Positions 8,601 through 16,096 of a DNA stretch of 64,000 bases are shown in pieces. The notes below the pieces were generated by a model. That model did not search any database, was not told the DNA's origin, and saw only the letters and a list, made by a program, of their open reading frames with translations. How positions within the stretch are numbered: position 1 is the stretch's first letter; the number at the start of each line of letters is the position of its first letter. Source of the DNA: Pseudobdellovibrionaceae bacterium (GTDB lineage: Bacteria > Bdellovibrionota > Bdellovibrionia > Bdellovibrionales > UBA1609); the NCBI GenBank assembly GCA_023954155.1, contig JAMLIO010000003.1:124001-188000 (forward strand), written 5' to 3'. Made by a program: the position numbers and the translations under genes.

Positions 8601-9731
8601 GTTTGGAAATCTTAAAAGTTTAATCTTCATTCCACCAGATTCGAAGCGAGCCAGCGAATCCACAGTGCACTTCATCTTACGTTCATCAAAATCCCCTGGA
8701 GCAAGTAACGACAGTCTCCAGTTAGGGAATACTTCTGCGGTTTTTAGAACCACTTGATCATAAAAATTTTCTAAATTGCCTTTGACCTGAAGCCTTTTGT
8801 CATAAGGGGGGTTAAGGACCACAAGTCCCTTTTCTGGTAAGTCTTGTTTTAAACGCATTTTTAATTTTTCAGCATTTAAGTTAAAGTAGTTCATTGAAAA
8901 TAAATTGATTTTATCAATCAACTTCGCACGTCTAAGATTACCCGCCGTGCTTTCAATGTTTTGATCAGAAATATCAGACCCCATGATAAAGGTGGGAGTC
9001 GAAGGTTTTTGTTTTTGTAATTCTTTAACCAGTTCGTTGTAGGGCTCTACTTGAAAGGCCTTCCAGCGTTTAAATCCAAAGCGATCATCACGCAGATCGT
9101 TCCATTTTGCGGCCTCGATCAAAAAGGTCCCCGTACCACACATAGGATCGTAAAGAGGTTCACCCACTTGCCATTTACTAAGCATCAACACAGCCGCAGC
9201 AAGATGTTCTTTGATGGGGGCTGTAGCTGTCTGCTCTCGGTAGCCTCTTTGGGTTAAAGAAAAACCCGTAGTGTCTAAAGCAATAGAGACTTGGCTATTA
9301 TAAATTTTTACAAATAAACTTAAGTCAGGCTGGTCTTTATTCACATTTGGTCGCTTGTTAAATTTTGCCTGAAACTGATCCACAACCACATCTTTTAACA
9401 GCATGCTTGGGTATCTTTGATCTGTAAAGATGCTGCCTTGCACACTGCTTTGCACCGCTAAGGTTTGATGGGGCTCAATATATTTCGTGAAGTCATGCTT
9501 TTTGGCATTATTATAAAAGTCTTCTTTGTTATAAGCAGAAAAGTCCAAGATGGGTTTTAAAATTCGTGGTGTACATTTTAAAAGTAAATTTGCACGATAA
9601 CACTCTTTCCATGAACCAGAAAACTCTACCCCTGAAGCGGTTTTATTTAAGGATTGAAAATCTCGCTCTGTCATTTCATCTAACAAAGCTTTGTGCAGAC
9701 CACGAGATGTTACAGCTAAAAAACTAGGCAC
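8583..9731 (-). CDS. THUMP-domain class I RNA methyltransferase (RlmL/YpsC type)
   Basis: The 382-residue enzyme combines an N-terminal THUMP-like RNA-binding region (about 40-160, including the VKIYNSQVSIALDTTG strand pair and the QRGYR junction) with a Rossmann methyltransferase domain. The SAM site is DPMCGTGTFLIEAA (195-208) and the catalytic motif is NPPYDKR (307-313), the N2-guanine/N6-adenine NPPY type. This matches the UPF0020 family that includes the 23S rRNA G2445 methyltransferase domain of RlmL and Bacillus YpsC; the exact target base is inferred. The start overlaps the end of the upstream nitrilase gene by 8 bases, so the two form an operon. The 3' end overlaps the convergent membrane-protein gene. 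Confidence 0.87.
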   Translation of the reverse strand: MPSFLAVTSRGLHKALLDEMTERDFQSLNKTASGVEFSGSWKECYRANLLLKCTPRILKPILDFSAYNKEDFYNNAKKHDFTKYIEPHQTLAVQSSVQGSIFTDQRYPSMLLKDVVVDQFQAKFNKRPNVNKDQPDLSLFVKIYNSQVSIALDTTGFSLTQRGYREQTATAPIKEHLAAAVLMLSKWQVGEPLYDPMCGTGTFLIEAAKWNDLRDDRFGFKRWKAFQVEPYNELVKELQKQKPSTPTFIMGSDISDQNIESTAGNLRRAKLIDKINLFSMNYFNLNAEKLKMRLKQDLPEKGLVVLNPPYDKRLQVKGNLENFYDQVVLKTAEVFPNWRLSLLAPGDFDERKMKCTVDSLARFESGGMKIKLLRFPNLKRFV

Positions 9732-10533
9732 GTTCCCGCCTTGCTAGAGGCAGCACCTGTTTGGTCTTTTGAATGATATCTTTATCAAGATAACAGTAAA
9801 AGGCACCTGAAGGTTTACCTGCATCTAATAAAATATTTCCCCAAGCATCTATGACAAGTGACTGGCCGTGACTCTGGCGTTCTGCGCCTGTCTTAGGGCA
9901 AACATGTGTACCTGTCTGTGCTGCGGCAATGATATAACACTGATTTTCGATGGCACGGGCTCTAAGTAAAGTCTCCCAATGGTCTCTGCCTGTGCGCACT
10001 GTAAAAGCCGCTGGCACGGTAATGATGTCTACGTTTTGTAAAGCATAGTTAAGAAAGTGATAACTGAAACGTATATCGTAACAGATCGAAGACCCGATCT
10101 TCCAATCTTTGTAGGCGTGAATCACACTTTGCTCGCCCGCTTTGAACTGGCGGCCTTCATCAATGTCTAGCTGCGGGAGCTTAACCTTAAAGAGGTGGTT
10201 CTTATCATAAACATCTTGGATTCCCTCTGACGTTACCCAGAAAGACGAGCTGTAAACTCCGTCTGGCTTTTGAATGGGGGTGCAAAAATGAATCTGATAG
10301 CCACCGACAAGACAGCGCTTTTGCAGTTGCTGAAAAAAATCATCTTCAAACGTAAAGGCCTTAGGCTTGTCGTCGGGTGCAATTGTGATACTTAGGGCAT
10401 TCTCTGGAAAAAAGACTAAGCGTATGTCATTAGGCATCGCTTCAAGCTGATGTAAAATCCATTCTTGATTTCTTTTGACGTCGTTACTTGAAGTCATTTG
10501 CATGACCGCAATACGCACCTGTGATTGAGTCAC
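9724..10533 (-). CDS. Carbon-nitrogen hydrolase (Nit/deaminated-glutathione amidase type)
   Basis: This 269-residue nitrilase-superfamily amidohydrolase shows the full catalytic triad: Glu44 (FFPENALS), Lys111 (YDKNHLFKV) and Cys151 (GSSICYDIRF). The sequence style (IAVMQMTS opening, RARAIENQCYIIAAAQTG, GxSLVIDAWGNIL) fits the Nit1/Nit2 branch, which repairs deaminated glutathione or hydrolyses omega-amides. Substrate assignment is inference. It starts with GTG, with GGAG 6 bases upstream. It overlaps the RNA methyltransferase start by 8 bases. No functional link between the two products is known; the coupling suggests housekeeping co-expression. Confidence 0.9.
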   Translation of the reverse strand: MTQSQVRIAVMQMTSSNDVKRNQEWILHQLEAMPNDIRLVFFPENALSITIAPDDKPKAFTFEDDFFQQLQKRCLVGGYQIHFCTPIQKPDGVYSSSFWVTSEGIQDVYDKNHLFKVKLPQLDIDEGRQFKAGEQSVIHAYKDWKIGSSICYDIRFSYHFLNYALQNVDIITVPAAFTVRTGRDHWETLLRARAIENQCYIIAAAQTGTHVCPKTGAERQSHGQSLVIDAWGNILLDAGKPSGAFYCYLDKDIIQKTKQVLPLARRERA

Positions 10534-10603
10534 AATCCACTCCTTGCTGTGTCCTCTTTTAAAATACCATAAGCTAAAGTGCGCGAGTAGTGTTGTGATT
10601 TGA

Positions 10604-10633
10604 AATAAAAAAACCCTCGTTTTGGCGAGGGTT
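10604..10633 (-). terminator. Rho-independent terminator for rpmB/KOW operon
   Basis: An 8-bp perfect stem (AACCCTCG/CGAGGGTT) with a 6-base loop. Read on the minus strand it is followed by an almost pure T run (complement of 10604-10611). It lies 43 bases past the stop of the KOW gene. Confidence 0.88.
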
Positions 10634-10676
10634 CTTATATCTAAACTAAAACACTCTAGCGGGTTTTAGTTCATCA

Positions 10677-10883
10677 CTATTTTACAGCAGCCACTTTAGA
10701 GTAATCAATATAGGCTTCTTTCTTTTGTAGACCATCTTCTTTAGAAAAATGAGTCTTAATGGCTACGCCTGAAACTTTGATCTTAAGATTTGTTTTATCA
10801 ATATCAAGAACTTCACCAGTCATACCTTTATGGCTACCAGAAATCACTTTTACTTTTTGGCCTTTTTTAATCTTTAACTTCAT
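10677..10883 (-). CDS. KOW-domain protein, ribosomal protein L24-like
   Basis: The 68-residue product is essentially a KOW motif: KIKKGQKVKVISGSHKGMTGEVLDID, with the invariant Gly and the GxxKGxxGxV pattern of L24/NusG. A second strand region ends in YIDYSKVAAVK. It is shorter than standard L24 (about 100 residues) and lies next to rpmB rather than in the S10/spc operon. It may therefore be a truncated L24 or a paralogue; whether another rplX exists cannot be seen here. It begins 2 bases after the rpmB stop, with GGAAA-like spacing, and shares the terminator at 10604-10633. Confidence 0.75.
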   Translation of the reverse strand: MKLKIKKGQKVKVISGSHKGMTGEVLDIDKTNLKIKVSGVAIKTHFSKEDGLQKKEAYIDYSKVAAVK

Positions 10884-10885
10884 GA

Positions 10886-11179
10886 CTAGTTTCCTTTTTT
10901 AGCTCTTAATTTCTTTTGAATTTTGTTTTTGATCACCAAAGCACGTTTAGACAGCACTTCGTCTTTTTGGCTAAGGATGAATTTATCAAATCCACCTGTG
11001 TGCTCGATACTTTTTAGAGTGCTCACAGCTACGTTTAAAGTCACTTGAGAATCCAAAGCCTGGCTCAAAAGTTTCTTCTTTTGAATATTGGGCAGAGCTG
11101 TAGATTTAGTTTTAATATTTGAGTGGCTCACTAAGTTCTTCACAACAGGGCCTTTTCCAGTCAATTCACAACGAGACAT
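10886..11179 (-). CDS. rpmB: 50S ribosomal protein L28
   Basis: The 97-residue protein starts MSRCELTGKGPVVKNLVSHSN and continues into LPNIQKKKLLSQAL, the conserved L28 core; the lysine-rich C-terminus (KNKIQKKLRAKKGN) is typical. Only one cysteine is present, so it lacks the zinc ribbon found in C+ L28 proteins. ATG at 11179 follows GGAGGAAGT, so the longer upstream reading frame is not used. It is transcribed divergently from the S18 gene across a 156-bp spacer and is followed after 2 bases by the KOW/L24-like gene. Confidence 0.93.
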   Translation of the reverse strand: MSRCELTGKGPVVKNLVSHSNIKTKSTALPNIQKKKLLSQALDSQVTLNVAVSTLKSIEHTGGFDKFILSQKDEVLSKRALVIKNKIQKKLRAKKGN

Positions 11180-11335
11180 ACTTCCTCCAAAAAAATTATG
11201 CGGCAGTGGTAAAATAAGACTTATAGTGAATTTTAGGGCTTGTTGGCAACTAAAAATTATTATATAAACCTTGAAACCACAGAGAAGGGCCACTTAAGGA
11301 CCCCTCTCCTGATGTCCAATGTGGAGGATCATAAC

Positions 11336-11653
11336 ATGGATAACGAAAAATTCGATAAAAACGCAGATTCAGGCGACAGATCAGAGAAAAAATCTACAAG
11401 AACCAAATTTCGCCCTGACTACCCTATTTCTTTTAAATTTGACTATAAGGACCCTTCTTCGCTAGCTCGTTTCCTATTTGAAGGCGGTAAGATTGTTCCT
11501 GCTCGCGTAAGCAAATTGAGCTTTAAACAGCAAAAGGCCCTTAATAAGGCGATCAAACGCGCTCGTCATCTTGCTTTATTGCCTAACGGCTCTATCGCTT
11601 ATGACGATTTCAAAAGACCTGCGCCGATCTCTCCAAAGCCTTTTGAATACTAG
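11336..11653 (+). CDS. rpsR: 30S ribosomal protein S18
   Basis: The 105-residue product contains the S18 core: [49 protein letters not shown]. The usual N-terminal RRKFCRFC segment is replaced by an acidic and lysine-rich leader of about 30 residues with no cysteine at all. There is an unusual C-terminal extension of about 20 residues ([20 protein letters not shown]). ATG at 11336 is chosen for the GGAGGAT 6 bases upstream; an earlier in-frame start at 11240 has no such support. It is not in an rpsF-rpsR-rplI cluster but divergent from rpmB, so it may be an alternative S18. A strong terminator follows. Confidence 0.9.
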   Translation: MDNEKFDKNADSGDRSEKKSTRTKFRPDYPISFKFDYKDPSSLARFLFEGGKIVPARVSKLSFKQQKALNKAIKRARHLALLPNGSIAYDDFKRPAPISPKPFEY

Positions 11654-11687
11654 ATCCTGTATTTATTACAGATTAACTCAACGCAAT

Positions 11688-11725
11688 AAAATCCCCTTTC
11701 ATGGGGATTTTTTATTTTATTTTAT
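11688..11725 (+). terminator. Rho-independent terminator after rpsR
   Basis: A 9-bp stem (AAAATCCCC/GGGGATTTT, loop TTTCAT) followed by a long T-rich tract that runs into the convergent CDS at 11722. The A-rich left flank means it may also work for that minus-strand gene. Confidence 0.88.
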
Positions 11726-12414
11726 TGATAGGGCAAGCAGTCCAAAGAAAATAAGCTTAATGTGAACGCACGATCGGGCTTCATTTTGGCCTTGCGGAAA
11801 TAATACTTATCGTCCTCTTCTTTATCCTTGGCTTCATTGGCATCAATCTCACTCAGACGGCGCTGTACTCTGGTTTTGGGTATTGTGGCAGGGTCTTCTA
11901 CCAGTAAACCCAAGGTGGAACTCACAAGAGCATTCCACTGTTCTTGAGGATAAAACATATTGTAAAATTCGCGAACCCGACAAAAAGTTTTTAAATCTGA
12001 AGACTTAAGCCAGCCCACCTTCTCAAATTGGGTTCCAGGTGGACGATCTCCCCAAGCCAGTTGCACCATAGTTCTTAAGTATTGTCCAAAAGACAAACTG
12101 ATCATGGGAGTTTCTGCTAGTTCCATTAAACATTTTTCTTGCAGCTTGGGCATGTCGCCAACTACAGACTCAAAAATTTGAAAGTACTCTACACATCCTG
12201 AACCACGAATAGAATTGATACACTTTTTTCTGGCTGGTGAAAGTCGCCCCAAAAGCTTGCCTTTCTGACTCCGAGAGAACTCATTGATCTGAGCATCACA
12301 CAGTTTATAAAGAGGTTTATCATACATAAAATAGGCTAGAGCACCTACGAGAATGATGGCCACAAACATCCATTCAGGAATATATCTGAATATTTGCGAC
12401 AGAAAACGTTCCAT
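11722..12414 (-). CDS. Unknown membrane-anchored protein
   Basis: I do not recognise this 230-residue protein. It has one N-terminal transmembrane segment (about 13-31, WMFVAIILVGALAYFMY) and a long soluble part probably in the periplasm. Seven scattered cysteines, several in CINSIRGSGC and LKTFC contexts, could form disulfides. Residues 190-215 are highly charged (ANEAKDKEEDDKYY). The start codon overlaps the stop of the upstream secreted protein in a TAATG arrangement, so the two are translationally coupled and likely act together in the envelope. No catalytic motif is visible. Confidence 0.7.
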   Translation of the reverse strand: MERFLSQIFRYIPEWMFVAIILVGALAYFMYDKPLYKLCDAQINEFSRSQKGKLLGRLSPARKKCINSIRGSGCVEYFQIFESVVGDMPKLQEKCLMELAETPMISLSFGQYLRTMVQLAWGDRPPGTQFEKVGWLKSSDLKTFCRVREFYNMFYPQEQWNALVSSTLGLLVEDPATIPKTRVQRRLSEIDANEAKDKEEDDKYYFRKAKMKPDRAFTLSLFSLDCLPYQ

Positions 12415-12920
12415 TACACGGGCTTACCACAATTCATAAATTTTAAATTGATCGGGTTCTGAGCTTTCGAGTCCTTTTGTAACCACAAGGCACGATCTAA
12501 AGGGCAAAAGAAGATCTTATATTTTTTAACATCAAAGACTTGTGTGATCTGCACGATCTCTTTAAAAAAATCTTTTAGTCCCCCAATGGCATCTGCGGCT
12601 TTTGGGTTATCGTTGTAGTTCTTTAACGAAGAGTATGCAGAATCTAGAATTTTAGTGATATGTACACTTTGCACATCATGAATCTTTTCGGATAAACTTT
12701 TTACCTCTACCAATTTTTTTGCCAGGTTAAGAGCTGTTTTTTGCGCTTCTTCTTCGGCCTTATTCACCCGTTCTTTATGAAATTCTGCTGTAAGACTCAG
12801 CACGACTTCAATCTCTTGAGTCAGTCTCTCGTCCATTTTCATCCGTTTAGAAGCCCAAACACTTGCCGTGGCCACTTGTCCTATTAAAACTACCAGTAAA
12901 AAAACTGAACACACTTTCAT
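12414..12920 (-). CDS. Unknown secreted helical protein
   Basis: A 168-residue protein with a Sec signal peptide (MKVCSVFLLVVLIGQVATASVWA) followed by a mainly helical, charged mature region (HKERVNKAEEEAQKTALNLAKKLVEV). There are two late cysteines (FFCPLDRA and MNCGKPV) that could pair. No family is recognised. Its stop overlaps the start of the following membrane-anchored gene by one base, pointing to a two-gene envelope unit. Confidence 0.7.
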   Translation of the reverse strand: MKVCSVFLLVVLIGQVATASVWASKRMKMDERLTQEIEVVLSLTAEFHKERVNKAEEEAQKTALNLAKKLVEVKSLSEKIHDVQSVHITKILDSAYSSLKNYNDNPKAADAIGGLKDFFKEIVQITQVFDVKKYKIFFCPLDRALWLQKDSKAQNPINLKFMNCGKPV

Positions 12921-13022
12921 GTCTTAAGCATATTAGATTTTTTATTTTTTTACAGGTCTAGTTTTTGGTTGCCAATTTAGGGATTTTATTGTTGCCCCCT
13001 CAACCAGACCTTGGCCTGAATT

Positions 13023-14393
13023 TTAGAAAGAAATTTCCACACCTAGTCTTTGAAAGAAAATCTGAGCATCTTTGCCATAAGCTTTCAGATAATCCCCAGG
13101 TAAAAGTAGCCCCGTGATAGACTGAAACCTAAGCCCAGATTCGGTTTGCAGTTCATAGGTCAAGTCCATCTCGTGTCCAATAAATTTTTCAGTGGAGTTC
13201 AAATTATTGTTATAGGGTCCATCTAAAGACGCCCCAGAATCCCACACCAGTGAGTTTCCTCCCAAGGCCCCAAGGCCACGAATACCAGAAGAGGCCGAAG
13301 TACGATAAAAACGATTATATTCTAAAAAGAATCTCGAGTTGCTTCCCAAAACCCATGTCAAACCCGCACTGTAATAGGTCAAATTGCTCCAGCCCAATAA
13401 GTTCATCTTTCCTGCATTTTGGAAATGGTTGTAGTAAAGGGGGTCATAGCTTTCATCTACGCCCGCTGTGCTTGCGTTATCTCCTGTGTCTGTATGGTAT
13501 TGGATATAAACTCCCAACTGCCACGGCTCATAAGCTATAAAACCTGTGCGCCCATGTAACATGTGAGCACGAATATCTTGTCCAGAGGTTCTGTTTACGC
13601 CTTCTTGGATCACTCCATCAAAGCTGTAAAAAAAACGTCCTGTCTCGCCCGTTAAAGAGATAGCGTAAATGTCCTTTTCTTCTTTAGGAAAATTCACTGG
13701 TAGAGGCACTGTGAGGGCCATCTCATCACGATCAAGCATCATAAACGTAAAGCTGATATTCTTTACATAAGGCTCAAGAGCTTTTAGGTCTGCGTTCAAG
13801 AAATAAATTTTATAGTCTTGATCATCATAGGCGGCAGCCCCAGAGGACCAGCTAGAGATCGCAAAGCCCCCAAGCTGAAACCTTGCCACATCGGTTTGGT
13901 ATTGAAAATATCCACCGTCAAAGCGTGTGGGGTAATCGTCATCTAGGTTTTTGGAAAACACGGCCCCATTGCCAATTTCAAAAGGCGTTCGACCCACAAA
14001 TACAGAAAGTCCCGAAGCAAAATTCCACTCTGCATTGGCCTCATACAGTTGAAGCATCTCTTGATCTTGACCACTGAAATAGGGGTACCCAGCGTAACCC
14101 AAGTAGTCGCTCCCCCAGGTTTCAAATCCCAAAAGAGAGGCTTTAAATTTTAGATTTTCCTGCGCCTTAAAGTTAGCGGAGAGAATAATTTGGTGAGCCA
14201 AACGGTTGGTCTTTCCCCCAGAAACCCCCGCAGGACGATGCAGGGATTCAAAACGCGAACGATAATTCCCCATCCACTGAATGTAGGTGGGGTTAGATTG
14301 CTGCGCAAAGGCCTCTGCCAAGAACAGGGCTTCCATAAGACCTGCACAAATCATTAGCAAAATAAGATGCGTAAGAGCTTTCGTATTCGTCAT
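13023..14393 (-). CDS. Outer-membrane beta-barrel porin, alginate-export-like
   Basis: The 456-residue protein has a signal peptide (hydrophobic stretch to AEAFA-QQ) and then alternating aromatic/polar beta strands across its whole length. It ends in the strand RLGVEISF with a C-terminal Phe, the BAM recognition signature of outer-membrane barrels. The arrangement YRSRFES, NLKFKASLLGFETWG, GLSVFVGRTPFEIGNG and FFLEYNRFYR resembles the alginate-export/OprD-like porin group; the solute is unknown. It is a single gene on the minus strand, ending 102 bases upstream of the secreted unknown gene and starting about 100 bases from tRNA-Pro. Confidence 0.8.
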   Translation of the reverse strand: MTNTKALTHLILLMICAGLMEALFLAEAFAQQSNPTYIQWMGNYRSRFESLHRPAGVSGGKTNRLAHQIILSANFKAQENLKFKASLLGFETWGSDYLGYAGYPYFSGQDQEMLQLYEANAEWNFASGLSVFVGRTPFEIGNGAVFSKNLDDDYPTRFDGGYFQYQTDVARFQLGGFAISSWSSGAAAYDDQDYKIYFLNADLKALEPYVKNISFTFMMLDRDEMALTVPLPVNFPKEEKDIYAISLTGETGRFFYSFDGVIQEGVNRTSGQDIRAHMLHGRTGFIAYEPWQLGVYIQYHTDTGDNASTAGVDESYDPLYYNHFQNAGKMNLLGWSNLTYYSAGLTWVLGSNSRFFLEYNRFYRTSASSGIRGLGALGGNSLVWDSGASLDGPYNNNLNSTEKFIGHEMDLTYELQTESGLRFQSITGLLLPGDYLKAYGKDAQIFFQRLGVEISF

Positions 14394-14491
14394 AAACCCA
14401 TGTTAAACGAGTTTTTTTGAAAAAAGTAGTGCTTCTAAGCCAAGAATAGTATAAACCAATATCTTCAAGTTCAGTCATGGACAATTCGACT

Positions 14492-14568
<77 letters not shown>

Positions 14569-14690
14569 TTTAAATTTCACGAGCCCTCGACCACCCAAAT
14601 CACCTAATTACTTAATATTACACCACTTTTAATTTGGTTCGTATGATATTTCACTTGATGGTACAGATGGGGTATCGAACCGTCTCTTAA

Positions 14691-14726
14691 TACAATAGTT
14701 GCAACCTTGCAAATATTGTATATACT
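14691..14726 (+). promoter_or_regulatory. Palindromic MarR operator overlapping operon promoter
   Basis: Positions 14691-14720 form a 30-bp inverted repeat matching at 13 of 15 positions per arm, with outer arms TACAATA/TATTGTA and two inner TTGCAA boxes. TTGCAA at 14699-14704 and TATACT at 14721-14726, 16 bases apart, read as -35 and -10. A start site near 14733 would leave almost no leader before the ATG at 14735. The position is ideal for autorepression by the MarR protein. Confidence 0.75.
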
Positions 14727-14734
14727 CATATGTC

Positions 14735-15154
14735 ATGAGCAGCAAAATAATAAATTCACCAATTGAACGTACCACTAGAAAACTATTCAGTATCGTTATT
14801 GAACGCCTGGCCGTTGTCATTAGCAAAGAGAGCTTAAGTTTCTCTCAGGTCGCCGCTCTTCACATTATTGATCGAGAGGGGTTCATTAACATTAATGACA
14901 TTTCAAACAAACTCAATCTCTCTGTGTCTGCGTCTAGCAGAATGATTGATGAACTTGTGAAAAAAGAATTTGTTGAAAGAAAAGAAGATCCCAAAAACAG
15001 AAGAGTTAAAATTTTATCTCTTTCACCAGATGGCGAGCACTTTATGAACAACCTAAGTATCGAAAGAGTGAAAATAATAAAACAATCAGCCAACTTGATA
15101 GTAGACAAAGTAAAATTAAAAATAATCGAAAAAAGCAAAGGGAGAAAAAAATGA
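14735..15154 (+). CDS. MarR-family transcriptional regulator
   Basis: The 139-residue protein has the MarR winged helix: LSFSQVAALHIIDREG, ISNKLNLSVSASSRMIDELVKKEFVERKEDPKNRRVKILSLS, with the DPKNRR wing. Flanking helices (about 5-30 and 110-139) form the dimer interface. ATG at 14735 is taken as start because the promoter and palindrome lie directly upstream; a longer frame from 14699 would start inside the operator. Its TGA overlaps the ATG of the next gene (ATGA), so it is the first gene of the efflux operon. It probably represses itself and the operon until an inducer binds. The absence of cysteine argues against an OhrR-type thiol sensor. Confidence 0.9.
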   Translation: MSSKIINSPIERTTRKLFSIVIERLAVVISKESLSFSQVAALHIIDREGFININDISNKLNLSVSASSRMIDELVKKEFVERKEDPKNRRVKILSLSPDGEHFMNNLSIERVKIIKQSANLIVDKVKLKIIEKSKGRKK

Positions 15155-15582
15155 AAACCATTATAATCGTATCACTAATTTTGGTGGCAAATGCAGCCAG
15201 TGCGCAAAGTCATGATCATCATCAAAGTCATTCTAAAAAAAGTGATCACCATTTAGAAATAAAAAAACAGTTTAAGCCTACAGATGATCTTAAAGTTCGA
15301 ATGGAAAAGGTCTTAAGTCTGATGAAGGAATTAAAAGTAAAAAAAGATGATGTAAAGAGCATTAAAGAATACGGAGATAAACTCACTCTCACCGTTAACG
15401 ATATATTCAAAACTTGCAAGCTTGATCCAGAAGCAGATGAGGCCATTCACCCATCACTAGGATTAATTCTTGATGGGGCTCAAGAATTTAAAAAGGGTCA
15501 ATATGATAGTGGTCACAAAAAAATTCACGAGGCCCTTTTAGATTATGAGAAGTTATTTAAGCATGAAGGATGGAATCATTAG
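15151..15582 (+). CDS. Secreted His-rich helical protein, possible metal binder
   Basis: The 143-residue protein has a clean signal peptide (cleavage near ASA-QS), then a histidine-rich stretch (HDHHQSHSKKSDHH) suited to binding Cu, Zn or Ni. The rest (45-143) is predicted helical and contains one cysteine (FKTCKLDPEADEAIHPSLG) and a late HEGWNH. The C-terminal half looks like a small helical bundle; no family is recognised with confidence. It overlaps the MarR gene by 4 bases, with GGGAG upstream, and precedes an efflux transporter. A role as periplasmic metal chaperone or sensor for the pump is inference. Confidence 0.75.
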   Translation: MKTIIIVSLILVANAASAQSHDHHQSHSKKSDHHLEIKKQFKPTDDLKVRMEKVLSLMKELKVKKDDVKSIKEYGDKLTLTVNDIFKTCKLDPEADEAIHPSLGLILDGAQEFKKGQYDSGHKKIHEALLDYEKLFKHEGWNH

Positions 15583-15636
15583 AAATTTAATTTAATAAAT
15601 CAAAGTTTAGAACAGACTAAAAATGAAAGGTTTAAA

Positions 15637-16059
15637 ATGGAAACTCAATTAGAAGGTAAGAAAAACATTGTCATTGGTCTCTTTTCAATGGCTGCGTTCA
15701 TGCTCTATGGCTTTTTATTAATATATTTAAGAGACTTTGCACCCAATGCGGCGGAGTGGGCTGCTGCTTATGGCAGTGGTAAGCATTTCGAGGCTAGACT
15801 AGCTCATGTCCATGGTAATCTTTTCGCTTTTTTAAATATTGTCATTGGTTATCTACTTTTCAAACTCGACATCAATTCAACTCAAAGAAAAATTGTGTCT
15901 TGGTTAGGTATTCTAGGTCTATTAATGCCGATTGGCATTTTGTTAGAGCTACTTTTGTCTGCATCTCCAATTTTTGTACTTATTGGAGCAGTATGTATGA
16001 CTGCCAGTGTTTTTTTGTTGGGTTACTTTTTAATGAAATCCAAAAAGGTAGTGATTTAG
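15637..16059 (+). CDS. Four-helix membrane protein with HxHG motif
   Basis: The 140-residue product has four predicted transmembrane helices (about 10-30, 53-75, 84-107 and 110-133). An ARLAHVHGNLFAFLN segment opens helix 2 and resembles histidine pairs in haem-copper-oxidase-like small proteins; whether it binds haem or metal is not shown. No firm family is recognised. ATG is preceded by GAAAGG. It is the third gene of the MarR operon and lies 37 bases before the RND gene. Confidence 0.72.
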   Translation: METQLEGKKNIVIGLFSMAAFMLYGFLLIYLRDFAPNAAEWAAAYGSGKHFEARLAHVHGNLFAFLNIVIGYLLFKLDINSTQRKIVSWLGILGLLMPIGILLELLLSASPIFVLIGAVCMTASVFLLGYFLMKSKKVVI

Positions 16060-16096
16060 ATTCTTGAGATCAAAGGAACCAAGAAAAGGTGGATAA

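Noticed and set aside
11180-11335. Zur-type zinc operator between rpmB and rpsR
   Set aside because: No long A+T palindrome of the Zur type is visible; only ordinary promoter-like sequence.
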